The notes below the pieces were generated by a model that had not been told where the DNA came from, searched no databases, and saw only the letters and a list, made by a program, of their open reading frames with translations. A stretch of 64,000 nt of DNA from Ophioderma brevispina (Eukaryota > Echinodermata > Ophiuroidea > Amphilepidida > Ophiodermatidae): NCBI GenBank assembly GCA_023653785.1, contig JAMKCH010011812.1, forward strand, positions 62,001 to 126,000, in the 5' to 3' direction. The position numbers were made by a program, and so were the translations under genes. This document shows, piece by piece, positions 12,201 through 23,822 of this stretch. The first letter of the stretch is position 1. Each line of letters begins with the position of its first letter.

Positions 12201-14690
12201 TCAAAGAGAAACTCAATTTGATGTGAGTGAAGGTGACTCATTGAAGACAGCATTAAGTGTAGCTGGCATATACACCTGTCCTCTGTTATCATATCCCCAC
12301 TACCAATGCACAGTCATCTCATTATCACACTCAGTCCTGTCTTACTCTTGGCCTTGCTAGCCTGCCCACCCAGGTAACAATCAGAGTTTTTTAGCAAGAA
12401 CTTGGCAGTGAAACAATGGCTATATGGATAGGATGTTCATTCAGGTGCAATGCCATCAGATTAAGATGGGACATCTGCTTTTACTACTTGGATAATGCAG
12501 GTCATTAGACCCCATTTCCAGATGCAGTAAGAGGTGGGGTTGTCATAATCAACAAAATCAATTACCAAATCTGACAAGTTACCCCTCTCCCTACCTATAA
12601 GTCCTATTATTAGTATATATCATTTGCTGGCAAGATGAGGATTTGTTAGGACTACATGGGTTGAAGTTCAGTTTGGGATGAAGAAAGAGAGAATACATCA
12701 GGCAATCCTGCAAACCTGAGCAACAACACTATTACACTTTGATCTCAAGGCTAGATTTGTCCAATTTATGGCAAAAAATGCAGAATCAGCTTCCTGCTAT
12801 CTACTGAAGACAAATAAATTTCCTATTTGAACCTGCCCCCCAAATAGAACCTAAGTTTTCACACTCTATCCAGAGAAGTTTTGAAGTCCCTAAGCTGACT
12901 AAGTAAATGGAGTTTGTTACAATTGTGAATCTTCTCTGTTGGGTTTGCTGCAAAGGCACACTTCCCAGTTGAAACCCAAGTCAGATGCTGAACAAACAAG
13001 CACAAACTGACTGACCAACGACTGACCACTACAACATGATATGACTCCTCTGATCAGCTGATGAAGTGGATAGTATATCCAACACCACCAACTGTCTGTA
13101 CTCATCCCGCAGGTCAACTCTTAGAGTTGGTGTGTAAACTACAAACATCAATTACGTAGTAGTGTTTATATTAAACCTGAAGTGAATTGAAGCATTAATT
13201 GGCCAGCGTACCTGAAGTTAAGCAGAGGTAATCATGATATGTCAACCTGATCCGAGGAGTTCTAATTTAATTCTTGAAAGAACAACCGGCAAAGACGGTT
13301 GGGTAGCTCAGGGCTACAGACCAGTCAGGTCTGGAGATCCGAGACAGGTGGGCAAGTGTCTCCGTTAGTTATCACCCTGGACTGGGTTTGTAAACACTGA
13401 ATTGGGCAAATTAGCACAATGATTGTTAGTAGATCTTGTACTTCCAAGCTTGCAGAAGTCCCGTTTCCGTAAATGACTTAAAATAGTGGAAGTAGAAGTT
13501 TGCCCAACTTGGGAAGGATCTTATGTCAAATAGGTTTGTTTTTTTCTAATCCTAGACCAGTGTTGTAACCCTGCTTGTTGGCGGTGGTTGGGTACAACTA
13601 CCAATAGCATTTGATGACCGGCATTATGTCCTACCAATCAGCACAAATGAATTTGGCAATATTGTGTGCTCAATATTCAGACATTTTGCTCAATTTGAAT
13701 TATAAATTAGCCGCTCTCAAATGTCCCTAGCTACCACCCTGTCCTAGCCTCCACTCTAATACCAACACATGCAGCAAACAAAAAAAAGCAATCAGGCCGG
13801 GGAAAAAATGTTTATTTTCTGGGAAGGGTCAATCAAATTTAGCAAAAGCGACTACATTCTCCAGCATTTCTTATGATTTCTTTAGAGAGTTTTAAATTCC
13901 CTCCAAATATTACATTTTTCCCGAAAGGGGTTTCTAATTCCAGTTTTCCAGACACCTCTCTTGATGTACAACCTAACCAAGAACCACGCACAGATGCACA
14001 CAGGGACGGACCTACTGAAGTGTTAAACCATGCTAGTCTGATCTTATCAGAATTCAGGTGCATTCTCTTGCAATAAGAGGTCACATTCTGTTTACAGAAA
14101 CAATGAAGCATTTTGTTTTCCCTTAGCATCCTTACAAGCAAGACAAGCTAACAACCCAATTGAAGCATCAATGTTGCTACCCTAAGTCGTACCACGAAGA
14201 TTCCATTTTCTTCAAAACAGACCGATACGTAACCATGATGCAAAAACATGCCAAGATACACTCGAGGCGTAAGGGCTGATTACGGAGTCAAAGTGGTTCC
14301 TACCTTGAAGACATGCGGCTTTGCCTTTCTTTTTCCTAAACTCTCCAATTATTGTACCTATAAATACTGTTTGTGTTGCTTCCTCTTTAATAAAGTTAAA
14401 TTTGGGGTGAAAACTTTCAGGTGCAGTTTTTGTAAAATAAAAATGGTGTTTTTCACACATTAAAGCACACCATTAATTCTGTTCAAAATTCCCACAAGGT
14501 CTGGCAGAAAATGTCACCAATGTCAGCTTGTAACCTGCCATCATCCCCCCTCTTCTTATAATGTTTTGTTTTAATAACACATGACAAACATTAACCTGCT
14601 TCCAATCAGTTTTTAAATAACACCAAACTGTGACCGATTCAGGTGGGGCCAACTTCACAACTGATGGGTGAGGGAAAGAGCAATACAAGC
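9252..14690. other. No recognisable gene; small direct repeats
   Basis: Two local direct repeats were seen. A 23-bp unit starting GTTACAGGCTGACATTAC occurs at about 12040 and 12083, and CAACTACCCCTCAT occurs twice near 11800-11835. An 85-codon frame at 10752-11009 has mixed charged composition but no recognisable family or splice sites. A degenerate tRNA-like stretch (TAGCTCAGGGCTACAG) lies near 13307, without a proper B box. Nothing else is supported. Confidence 0.4.
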
Positions 14691-14745
14691 TATAGCATAC
14701 ACGGCCTTTCTTCATGGTAGTTACCACACAGCTACCACCGAGCAG

Positions 14746-15370
14746 ACATATGGATGACCTACCCACTAGACGTAGGACAACTTCGCCGGCCAGATTCCGT
14801 GTGTTTTTGTTGCCGCATAGACGGATAGTGTATACACCAGAGCGGCTGTCTGCACTGTCGTGGATTAGCTACGTGGTTACACCGTCTCTCAGCGAGCGCG
14901 GTATTTCTCATGCCCACCAAATTTTTGGTTTTTTTTGATATTTTTGCCATAATTTTGCATTTTAATTACAATTGCGGTTATATGGGGGATTTTGATGATG
15001 CTCGATTTGATTTCGTAATGAATTTTCTAAAACGTTCAAAAACGCTACAAACGGAGCCCAAGTGTATTGCGCCCTCATTTCATGAAACTTTTCAACCCAC
15101 TCTCAAAAATGGCGTAGTGGTAACCGCGGGGTAGCAACGTGGTAGCTGCGTGTCTACAACCGGTACTGTCTACTCCACTCCACCTTCTCCCACCTAGTGG
15201 GGCACCTACAGGGTAGCCATTGGGGGTAGGTAAAGCAGAGACAGTAGAGTAGCCACATTACTGTATACCTAATAACTGTGTACTTAGTAAGCCGTAATCT
15301 GCAGCTACCCCCTACCGCCTCGCATTAGCCCAGTGTGTGCGTGCAGTAGCTGCCGCGGTAGTAAAACATG
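14746..15370. other. CpG-richer patch, function unknown
   Basis: CG dinucleotides are visibly denser here than in the flanking kilobases (GACGTAGGACAACTTCGCCGG, AGCGAGCGCGG, AACCGCGGGGTAG, CTGCCGCGG). In a genome where most CG appears depleted, such a patch can mark an unmethylated promoter or a recent insertion. A minus-strand frame at 14759-14950 begins MAKISKKTKNLVGM but is short and overlaps plus-strand open frames. No TATA box, donor or terminal repeat settles what it is. Confidence 0.3.
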
Positions 15371-15850
15371 GTGTACTGCCGGTATAGGCTACCACGTGTG
15401 TACAAGAAATCCGGCGTGTACTAGTGCTTCTAGTTCATCTTCTAATGTCCTGCATTCATACTATAGCAAAAAATTAAGCCTAAGAGTACCTTTTCTAATA
15501 AACTTTTGCATATATCAGTTGATGTGCAACTTATCTGCCCAAACACATTATTACACCTCCCAGGCCTGATATTGACCGTTCACTCTCAGATGAAAAATGT
15601 CACGAAAATCCTCCCAAACCATTGTCATTCTGTGTATGATACATTATATCCAACATAGCCAAGTGTGCTGGATCCTCTTGAGTATATCCCGGTTGCACTG
15701 TCTACATTAACCACCATGGTTTAATCAACTTGGGTGGTGAACAACACGTGCCAACGCCAGTCCCACTACCAAATTGATAACTAAGAAAAACAATGAAAGT
15801 AGCCAATCGGAATGTTCATCATTCTAACAAAATTTGGGATTTATAAGTTC

Positions 15851-15982
15851 TAGTGTAATATTGCCAGGAACTAGTCTACGTGTCAAGACTGCAATTAGAT
15901 TATAGAGCTCTATTCAGTAAGGGCACATAATCCCGACACAAGTCTTGACACTCTACTAGGCCAATGCAATATTACACCACTA
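15851..15982. mobile_element. Foldback MITE with TA-flanked AGTGTAATATTG ends
   Basis: The left arm, TAGTGTAATATTGCCAGGAA then ACGTGTCAAGACT, pairs with the right arm, AGTCTTGACACTCTACTAGG then CAATATTACACCACTA. TA at both tips is compatible with a TA target duplication. There is no internal coding capacity. Confidence 0.65.
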
Positions 15983-18202
15983 ATGACCCAAATTTGCTGG
16001 CAACATTGCATCCAAAACAGCTTCTGGGGTTTGACTTACTATCAACGGAGGAATGCTTATATATTTTGAAGACATTTCTTAATCCAAGCACCTTCATTTT
16101 CATTTACAATTCATTAAAAAAAGGGTTATTTCCAAAATTTAGTTGAATCTTGTGGTGTTTTGAAGGTGGGACAGAGATTTCTCTCTTAAGCCATTCTTTG
16201 TGAAGACTTGGCAGAAAAACGGGAGGACTTATTGTCCTAAAATTTTCATTTGTCAGAATATGCAGTGAATCTATACACTGGCTGTATGTAATCTTAAGAA
16301 TAGTTGGGTCTGGTAGGCAGCAAAAATATTGGTCTAATGTGGGAGAACATATTGATGCACCTTTCACAGAGAACAATTCCTGCATATGGATATTACTCTC
16401 TTAAGATTGAAAAGAGGCAGGTACATGTGCTCAATGTAGGTAAATGTCTGGATTAGAGTTGTAGACAAGGAATTAAGGTTAGGGTCATGTCTAGGTAGGT
16501 GGTATAAATAGACTCCTGCCACATTATCCCAAAAGCTTAAAGGGATACAGGGACATTTTCCAGTTGGTATACATTTGCCTCAGTTTTTGTTTACATGATA
16601 AGATAAGACTACGGTAACATTTTGACCACCAAAAATCAAATATTTATGTTCAACCTGTGATTTCAGCATATTTTTCTGAAAACTAGCAAATACATTTTGA
16701 TAAAACGTATATGCGAATCAGTCGAGTAATACTTACTAGTTAAAATGGAATTTTGTACTCCAAAGCCTTGAGTTCATTATCATCTAAACCATTGGTCAAT
16801 GTTCAGATGTAATTTTCTCTCCAATTTTTTTTGTATTTTCTGCCCATGAACACAGTACAACACAGTGGCCTGTAGGGGCATTTATATGACATTTTGCTCA
16901 CAACAACTCAGCCTTGCCCAAACTTGCAACTGACATTACCAAAATGTTTTAAAAGAATATAAACTCATATTATAAATATTAAAAAAAAATAATACAATTG
17001 TAGGTAAATCAACATGATCCAACCTAGAGAATTCTACCGCATAAATTTAAATGCCCACTTCTTGCCTGCTGTGTGTGGGTCATGGAATCCCACAAGCAAG
17101 ATGGAGATATTGGCCATCCATCAGGCATCATTGGGCACAATTCACAGGGGAGGTCTTGTGGCTCACTCCTGTGGCTCAGGAGGGCGTCAGTCGGGCACGT
17201 GGCCTTTTTGCTTATTTGGAATTCGCCTGGTGTCAGTTATCTCCCTTAGGCCCTCCCACTGAAAGTGCCTGGGCTGTGATTGACTGATGGGCTAACTTAT
17301 GGCTGGCTGAGTACGTAACAAACCAGCTCAAGGTAAAAGCACTGGAATCATATCACATGCATGTTTCACCTATACTGAAAATTGGATGAACAATAAAATA
17401 AATGTAGCTATGTACTGAAAGTGTAATCATTCCTGGGGCCTACTAACATGTGAAAAAAATAAGCAAGCTCACACACACACAGTTAAACCAAAATTGACTT
17501 CTAATCCTCGACATCCTGTCTGTTTTCAACTGTTATCCTAATTTCTTTCCTTGCAATATCTGCTATATTGCAATTGGTTTACATTACCCTATTATTTAAT
17601 TAGAACTTCATGGGTACATAATAGTGATCCAACTAACCCAAGCTCTCACTTGTGAAATAGGGCTACTACTACTCTTTCTAACCCTATGATCCGCACTCGA
17701 CCCATAATACCTTTTCTATTCACATTCATCCTACACACAAGCTGTTAAGTTGCACAATATTGGCAAGCAGTGATTCACTTTTTCATTATCTTTCTGGTAT
17801 TGCATACTTCCCATCCTCGGTGACATTCCAAATCAAAGTGAAAGTGAAATGAAGGTAACCCAAGAAAGCACTCTACCACAGAGCTGGTGTGATGCAATTC
17901 CCATTAATGCAACACAAAAGTTACAATGAACATCCAGACAAAGAAACTAATGATCTAGGATTAGGATGTTTAGATAGAAAATAAACTGACATAATCGGAG
18001 GGAAGGGACAAACCCTCTGACAAGTAGGGGAACACGATGGTGTATCAAGCTTCGCTTCATATTTACTTTCACCTTTGCCACTGCACAATCTAGAGGGGAC
18101 CATGTATGGTAGCTCAGATAGATAATGTGAAACTTAATTTTTCAGATAATTATTTTTGCGAGAATCTTACAAGAGATTTCAATGGTGGGAGAGGCTGAGT
18201 GG
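15983..18202. other. No supported feature
   Basis: A 93-codon minus-strand frame (16104-16385) and short plus-strand frames around 17014-17287 were inspected. None has a recognisable motif or a good acceptor/donor pair. A GTAAGT on the minus strand near 16725 follows a stop codon in the frame that looked best, so no exon is called. Confidence 0.4.
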
Positions 18203-18258
18203 TTATTCCAATCCATGTCCCTTGGGCATTATTGGGAGAACAATGTCCGAGTCTGACA
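18203..18258 (-). CDS. Candidate last coding exon of the minus-strand gene starting at 20318
   Basis: On the minus strand a T-rich stretch leads to ATTCAG immediately before 18258, a reasonable 3' splice site. The exon then reads two bases plus SDSDIVLPIMPKGHGLE and a TAA stop at 18205-18203. It enters in phase 1, which is the phase in which the first exon at 20226-20318 ends. Joining them would give a protein of about 49 residues with a Lys-rich head and a short acidic/hydrophobic tail. Phase agreement happens by chance one time in three, and no AATAAA was seen shortly downstream, so the join is only a hypothesis. The intron would be about 1.97 kb. Confidence 0.25.
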
Positions 18259-19314
18259 CTGAATGATTAATCCAAATTAAAGATGAAATAAAAATAAGCA
18301 AATAACCTTTGGTGAAACTAATTGCCACAAATCTTCTAGAGAAGATTGATAACAGGCACATTCTATTATCTTGACTGAAAATTCTGTTGATTGTTAAAAT
18401 TTTGGTGCTTGTGACAAAGCCTAATTCATGACTGATACCAGTAGTAAATTTGCCAGCATTGAACAAAAAGTAAAAACATGGTGTTCCTGTGTTTCAGAAA
18501 ATCTATCACTCTTTTGTGAGTCAAAAGCCTCAGAAAAGTTTTGTACATAGCAAATTAGTTTGCATTAATTACCTAAACTGGAAATTATTCCACATTTTCT
18601 GTAAAAGTTTGATGTTAAACACTCCAAATGGGACTACTGTGTATTTTACAACACCTCAAATAATAATCGCCATGGCAACCAATCTAAAAATACAATAATT
18701 CAATCATACAAATTGCCTGAAGAAAGCTAAAAGTCAACAGGGAAGAAAATGCACAATGTATCTATGGGGACATTTTTTAACAAGGCAGTTAGCTCTTGAT
18801 ACAGACCAGGTAGGATTACTATTCCCAAATTTACATCTCCCAAGTTTTTTTCTTCCTTTAGGCTAATGGGGTCTTACTTGCGGCCAACAAAACCATGGTG
18901 TAATATTGGCAAATAATTACAGTCCCTTGATGAGAATATGATGGGTTAAAACTTCTGGAATGTGGCTTGTTTGCTTTCAGCCTCAAACTGATAACTGGGA
19001 ATTATCTGGAGAAGAAAAATGACAGCTACATGAAACTTCTAAGTTTGGACATTCAGCAATTCACAGCAGCGATGAGTATTTTTAAGGCAAGCTAGTTGTT
19101 TAGGATACCCTATATCATTAACAAGGAGCTGGATTTTAGGATAACTACCAGCATTAGGCTTAATCCTAGGATTAACATTGATAAAGTACATAGGATTTTG
19201 GTTGTAGATAATTAGTAACTATGTTGGGATCAGTTCAAGTTTTTGATCAATAACAGCAATAAATTAAAATATTCAAATGCAGAATAACAAATATACTGCA
19301 AGTAAACTTGCGTC

Positions 19315-19575
19315 ATCCCCCTGGCAAAATGGTAGTCTGGAACATTACCTCAGATAACCTTTGACCTTGGTCCATGACCTTTGACATCATTCACATATGA
19401 TGGAACCCCTATTGAACCTTAACCCCAGTCAGGTTTAAATTGGACTTCAACTTTTCGAAGACGACTTGAAAAACAAAAACCTAACCAACTAAAACCTAAC
19501 CAAACTGGAACACACACATATATACAGACATGCGCACTCTGCAATATCCACCTCTGCTTTTCAAGCCAGGGGGAT
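19315..19575 (+). mobile_element. DR1-core repeat, copy B (ATCCCCCTGGC ends)
   Basis: Perfect 11-bp inverted ends bound the element: ATCCCCCTGGC at 19315-19325 and GCCAGGGGGAT at 19565-19575. Inside is one degenerate core monomer with TTGACCTTGG, TGACCTTTGACAT (19375-19387), a CATATGATGGAACCCC remnant and TTCAACTTTTCGA, followed by a CACACACATATATACA tract. The core is recognisably the one in the other copies, but the ends are unrelated to theirs. Confidence 0.65.
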
Positions 19576-19589
19576 AAAAATATGTACAT

Positions 19590-19790
19590 ACTTAAAAAGA
19601 AAGGGAAAAAAATTAAAAGAGTAAGGACTGACAAAAAAGAAAGGAAGAAATGAAAAGCAAGAAGACAGAAAAGCAAGCAAGCTAATAAGAAAGTACTATT
19701 CCAGATCGAAATAATCAAGAAATAAGCAAGCAAACAATCAGTCAAGCAAGCAATCAGTCAAGCAATCAAGCAATCATGCATGCACACCTA
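19590..19790. repeat. Purine-rich low-complexity tract with AAGC/AATC units
   Basis: Runs of AAGAAAGG give way to AAGCAAGCAAGC and CAATCAGTCAAG units. The minus strand stays open here for about 100 codons only because of the composition bias, so that frame is not a gene. Confidence 0.7.
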
Positions 19791-20225
19791 TTCCAGATCA
19801 TTAATCTTGGATCAAAATCTTTTTGGTATTACACAGGCCAATCAAAGTTGGTACTGATCATATATGATGCCTGGACAACGAATCAATGATTCACTACTTT
19901 GCCTAGTGACTAACTGAAATCATATTTAACAAATCAGTGACTACCAATGTAAACTTAGACTTTGACAAATAAATGACTAACTCTAGTACACAGATTTAGA
20001 ATTGACTAACATCCACCAACACTGATCAAGGCTTTATATATTTGTTGTTTTCAATAAAGATCACCCAGAAATTCACACAAACCAAAAAAATACTAGTTCT
20101 ATTGGCAAATAAATCATCAGCCTGAATGAGTTGATGAGCAGACAAATTAATTGAATCCTACAGTGAAGCAACTAAATTAAGACAAAAGTTTTTCATGTTA
20201 TTATCAATCAATTAGCATACTTACA

Positions 20226-20318
20226 TTTATCATCATGTTTACTTGATTTCTTACTGGGTTTCTTGATGTTTTTCACCACCATGTTCGTCTTAATACTCCT
20301 TGTTTTTTTCTTGCTCAT
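20226..20318 (-). CDS. First coding exon of an unidentified gene (Lys-rich N terminus)
   Basis: Reading the minus strand from ATG at 20318 gives 31 codons beginning MSKKKTRSIKTNMVV, with further Lys/Ser-rich sequence ending KSSKHDDK. The exon ends in AAAT followed by GTAAGTATG, a near-ideal 5' splice site, so the frame leaves in phase 1. An in-frame TGA lies 15 nt upstream (20336-20334), which makes this ATG the first in its frame. Twelve of the 31 residues are Lys or Arg, consistent with a nuclear or nucleolar targeting signal or a nucleic-acid-binding tail; that is inference. The start context (T at -3) is weak. The rest of the gene would extend left, toward position 1. The family is not recognised. 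Confidence 0.55.
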
Positions 20319-20722
20319 GAACACAGATGGACGTCAAAAAAGTTTGACGACGAAAATCACACAAAAAAGTAGTCATACAACACAAAAAGTTCTCCCAATG
20401 ATGGGATGAAGTAGTAGAAACAGTAAAACTTGGTTTTCATCCACACAAATAGTAAATAAGTAGGAGGCAGAAGAAGCAGCAAATAAAGTCATAAAAGTTG
20501 GAAAGTTCTTATAAAAGTTGAGCTGGAAGGTTTTTCATCAAGAAATTGGAAATGTAGAGAGGGTTTCTGGAATGTGAAAGGATGCCTTGAAACTGTAGTC
20601 GAAGTTATCTCTTGTCCACCGTAATATAGTCACCCGAGTATATACCACCGGTTTGAATCCGTGAACTGTCAACCTTTGCTTGGATGGACGAACGAGTCGG
20701 TGGCCGTGTCATTAAATATATA
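20319..20722 (-). promoter_or_regulatory. Putative promoter and 5' leader of the minus-strand gene
   Basis: On the minus strand TTTTTTATATATTTAAT (TATA core at 20722-20716) lies about 400 bp upstream of the start codon. A start site some 30 bp further on, near 20690, would fall in CG-containing sequence (GCCACCGACTCGTTCG). Several upstream ATGs exist in the presumed leader, so the leader may contain an intron or the start site may be closer to the coding exon. The TATA box is directly visible; its use is inferred. Confidence 0.35.
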
Positions 20723-21729
20723 AAAAATACTTGCATCCGTCCCTGATGAAGACTTCTACAGGTGCACTTGACTTACGGCGAAAAAGTCGCAAAAACACAC
20801 AAATAGACGTCGGAAAAAAGTTTGTGGTGAAAGGGCGACTACTTGAACCCAGCGTAGCGTTGGATGGACAAAAACGAGGGACGAATAAAGACGTGACGAG
20901 ACAAGGAGGAATAAAAAGGAGCTACATGCAGCACAAAAGTGTGGTGCACGCACTCTCTGAACATCAGGCCCCACTGCTGGCCGGTGGTGTACGCCTACTT
21001 TACATACAAAACCGATGAGGTCCAGGGTGGTGCTGGTGCTGGATGACCGAACAGCTGTTATCAGCCTGGTACATGTTTATGTATGCATGTGGCTTGCTAG
21101 TCCTACTCCACACTTCTATACTGCCTTTGCCTGCTGCACAATTCCTCCACACACGCACATACCCATACACCACACTTAGCACACCACGTCAGGCAAGTGT
21201 CTTGGTATATCCTATACCAGCCAGGCAAGCAGGCCTTGGGTTGGGGCCACACCAGTGCAAGCAAGGCAGCCAGCATCACAACTTGGTGATTGAGATGGGC
21301 ATGCGACTGGGGCACGCCAGACTGGTTGGTATCAGCCAATCAGAGCGTGGCATTGGAGCTGGGAGTGTGCTGTGCTGGCATCTCTAGGGGAGATAAATCT
21401 AAGATGACAGGTGGAGTAAGAGACCACTGGGTTGCTTCTTCTCCATCTTGCTCTATTGGCATGCAGTGGGATACCACCAGTCACCAGCCAGCCTAGATGC
21501 TGGGTAAGATGGTGCCACCAATTTCTTTAGGCCACACCCCTCAAAAACCAACTCAGTAACCTATCAAATAACAACAAAAGTTTGGGGCTTGCATGTGTCT
21601 GATGAATTTATGATGAAGCAGTATATATCTATAAGTTCAATAACAACTAAACTTGATGAAGTTAGCAAAAGTTCTACCAAAGTTTTGCAAGTTTTACCAC
21701 AACCCTACACTGAGTTTATATCATCATAA
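20723..21729. other. Upstream region of the 20.3-kb gene; no separate gene supported
   Basis: This stretch is somewhat richer in CG and in GACGTC/GACGTG words than its neighbours (20806-20812 and 20893-20900), and it has a CCAAT box in CAGCCAATCAGAGCG near 21335. A 114-codon plus-strand frame (21043-21387) has no recognisable motif and overlaps equally long minus-strand frames. The region may serve as upstream promoter sequence. Confidence 0.3.
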
Positions 21730-21942
21730 TACTGTAAAAGTGGAAATTTTTGCGCTACATTAATCTTCGCGCTTTTCACGCGCTTCTGAGCTAGCGCGAA
21801 ATTAAAAACCCGCGAAAATGTTTATTTTGTGTGTAGGTCTATGTAGGATAGCTGAAAAGAGCGAATTTAAAAACAAGCAAAAATGTTAAAAATCGCTGAA
21901 ACGCGAAAAATTACACACGCGAAAATTATCACTTTTACAGTA
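21730..21942. mobile_element. TIR MITE with TACTGTAAAAGTG ends
   Basis: The left end TACTGTAAAAGTGGAAATTT and the right end AAATTATCACTTTTACAGTA, with reversed polarity, form terminal inverted repeats. Both subterminal regions are rich in CGCGAAA/TTCGCG words. The TA tips fit a TA target duplication (Tc1/mariner-like, inferred). No coding capacity. Confidence 0.75.
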
Positions 21943-22053
21943 CTTTCTTTGTGAAGTGAAATATCTTGCAAGCTTGTATCCATTATGGCAAATCTGCAAT
22001 CTGGTGATTTTTTGGTGTAGTTTAATTGTAGGCCAGGACTTGTATTTTTGAAA

Positions 22054-22295
22054 AGAGTCTAACTTTAAACCCAGGTTTTAACCAGAGTTAGTCATTCGTG
22101 AACGGACCTTTTTCTTTCAATATACTCTGAAAAATAATGTAACAAGTGAGAAAAATTTTTTATGGATGAGCCATTTCAACCCATCCTTGAGGAATTTTCT
22201 CACCTCTTACAGTATACTTTCAGAGTATGTTGAAAGAAAAAGGTCCATTCATGTAGGACTAACCCTGGTTTAAACTAGGTTTAAAGTTAGACTCT
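22054..22295. mobile_element. Long foldback element (AGAGTCTAACTTTAAAC ends)
   Basis: The left arm begins AGAGTCTAACTTTAAACC and continues through GGACCTTTTTCTTTCAATAT to AGTGAGAAAA. The right arm is its inverse, ending GGTTTAAAGTTAGACTCT. The pairing covers nearly the full 242 bp apart from a short central loop around ATGGATGAGCCATTTCAACC. No protein is encoded. Confidence 0.8.
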
Positions 22296-22752
22296 CTCCA
22301 GCCTTGCAGAATAGCAGCCTTGGGGTTTAAAGGTTAGCAATGGTAACAAAGCAAACCTTGCTTCCTGTGAGTTATATTAATTCAGACAGCTGTGCTTGTC
22401 TGTGCATGAAGTTTCCCTCTGTCTAGATGGTTACATGATTTAACCATATTTCAATTCTAAACATATTATGCAGATTGCTTACATCTTTCCTCTTCTTCAG
22501 AATGAACCCAAAAATATGTTTAAAGTTACTATCTACTAGCCACAAGTTAAGAAGTGGTGACTTTGCAATGATTATCATTGCGAGACGAACCACAAGACCT
22601 GGAGACAGATTCTAGGTAGATTTCATTTGCCTCAGTAGATAACTTTGGCTCAAGTCAAACGCCTTGGATATCAAGTGTCTATGCTATGTGATTGCTCATT
22701 TTCGGCCCCCTTTTATGAAGTTGTCAGAAAAAAAAATTGGCTGCACACCAGC

Positions 22753-22771
22753 AAAAAAAAAAAAAAAAAAA
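22753..22771 (+). repeat. Poly(A) run
   Basis: About 19 consecutive A residues. This could be a retroposon tail, but no recognisable body precedes it. Confidence 0.6.
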
Positions 22772-23477
22772 TAAACAACGGGCTAAAAATGCAATAAAAA
22801 AAATCCCACAAAACACATTTATTCTTTTGCCTACACAACAGACACAAAACAACTGAATAGGCACACCACAGCCAATTTGCCCGTATATCTCCGAGACAAA
22901 CTTTTTTTTGCCTTAAAGTTCACAAATACTAGTAGCTTTTTTCCTCGTAGTATTCAAAATATTCTGGGACTGAATACCTTTTCAATCCGAGATGAATTTG
23001 ATCGGTACCCCAAAATGAGGATCCATACACTCAATATCTGATTGACCATCAATCATCCCATTCAATTAGTAAGTAGGTGAGCATGATATACTACTCTCAG
23101 TAACGGGAAAAATATCTGGACATCTGAAATGTTTTTGTTTGTTTTAGGGTTAAGCATAAGGCAGCTTCAGTCCAGCTAAAATATAATTGGGGAGACATCT
23201 GAAAACATCTACAAATACAATACTACGCTTGCCCATGTCACTTATGTGAAATATCATGTTACACTTTCACATTTCAATTCCTTGAAAAATTGATGGCTGC
23301 GGTTAGCAGGCAATGTTTACTCTAACAAGATTCATGTAGTTGCCAAAAATTCCTTATATCCAATTCTGAAGCTTTAATCTGTAATAGCAGAACATTTGCA
23401 CTAGGTAGTATTCTACTCCATATATGTTGGCATCAACACATCCCCTGAAAATGAAACCATACCCTCTACAATATGCA

Positions 23478-23822
23478 CACTGTAAATCCATGTGATGGCA
23501 ACATGTTTAGAATAAGTGTTAGAATGTTAATGAACACATTCATGTTTAGAATCTAAACACCTAGATGTCATTTTACGCAGTAGTGTTTGATTTAAACACA
23601 TACACAAATCTAAACACAATTACACGTCTCAAAAGTGAGACATTAAGGCGTTTAGCTCTCGTCTCACTTTTGAGACGTGTAATTGTGTTTAGATGTGTTT
23701 AGAATCTAAACACGTATGCATTAAAATGACACCTAGGTGTTTAGACTCTAAACATGAATGTGTTCATTTAAATGATCTAAACACTTGTTCTAAACATGTC
23801 GACATCGCATGGATTTACAGTG
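23478..23822. mobile_element. 345-bp near-perfect palindromic element with CACTGTAAATCCATG ends
   Basis: The termini CACTGTAAATCCATG and CATGGATTTACAGTG are exact inverses. Further in, TTTAGAATCTAAACAC blocks and ACAATTACACGTCTCAAAAG pair with their inverses around a ~19-nt loop near 23650. The flanks offer a 2-bp CA duplication (23476-23477 and 23823-23824). CACTG-type tips with a 2-bp duplication would fit a CACTA/EnSpm-like MITE, but a 2-bp match is weak evidence. Transcripts would fold into a long hairpin. Confidence 0.8.

Noticed and set aside
13290..13390. tRNA-like segment with TAGCTCAGGGCTACAG
   Set aside because: No proper T-stem or B box and no cloverleaf; at best a very old SINE head.
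16660..16800. Minus-strand GTAAGT donor after LDDNELKALEYKIPF
   Set aside because: The best frame ends in TAA before the donor, so it cannot be an internal exon in that frame.
19419..19745. Hydrophobic 108-codon minus-strand frame resembling a membrane protein
   Set aside because: It is the reverse of a purine-rich microsatellite, which forces Phe/Leu/Ser codons.
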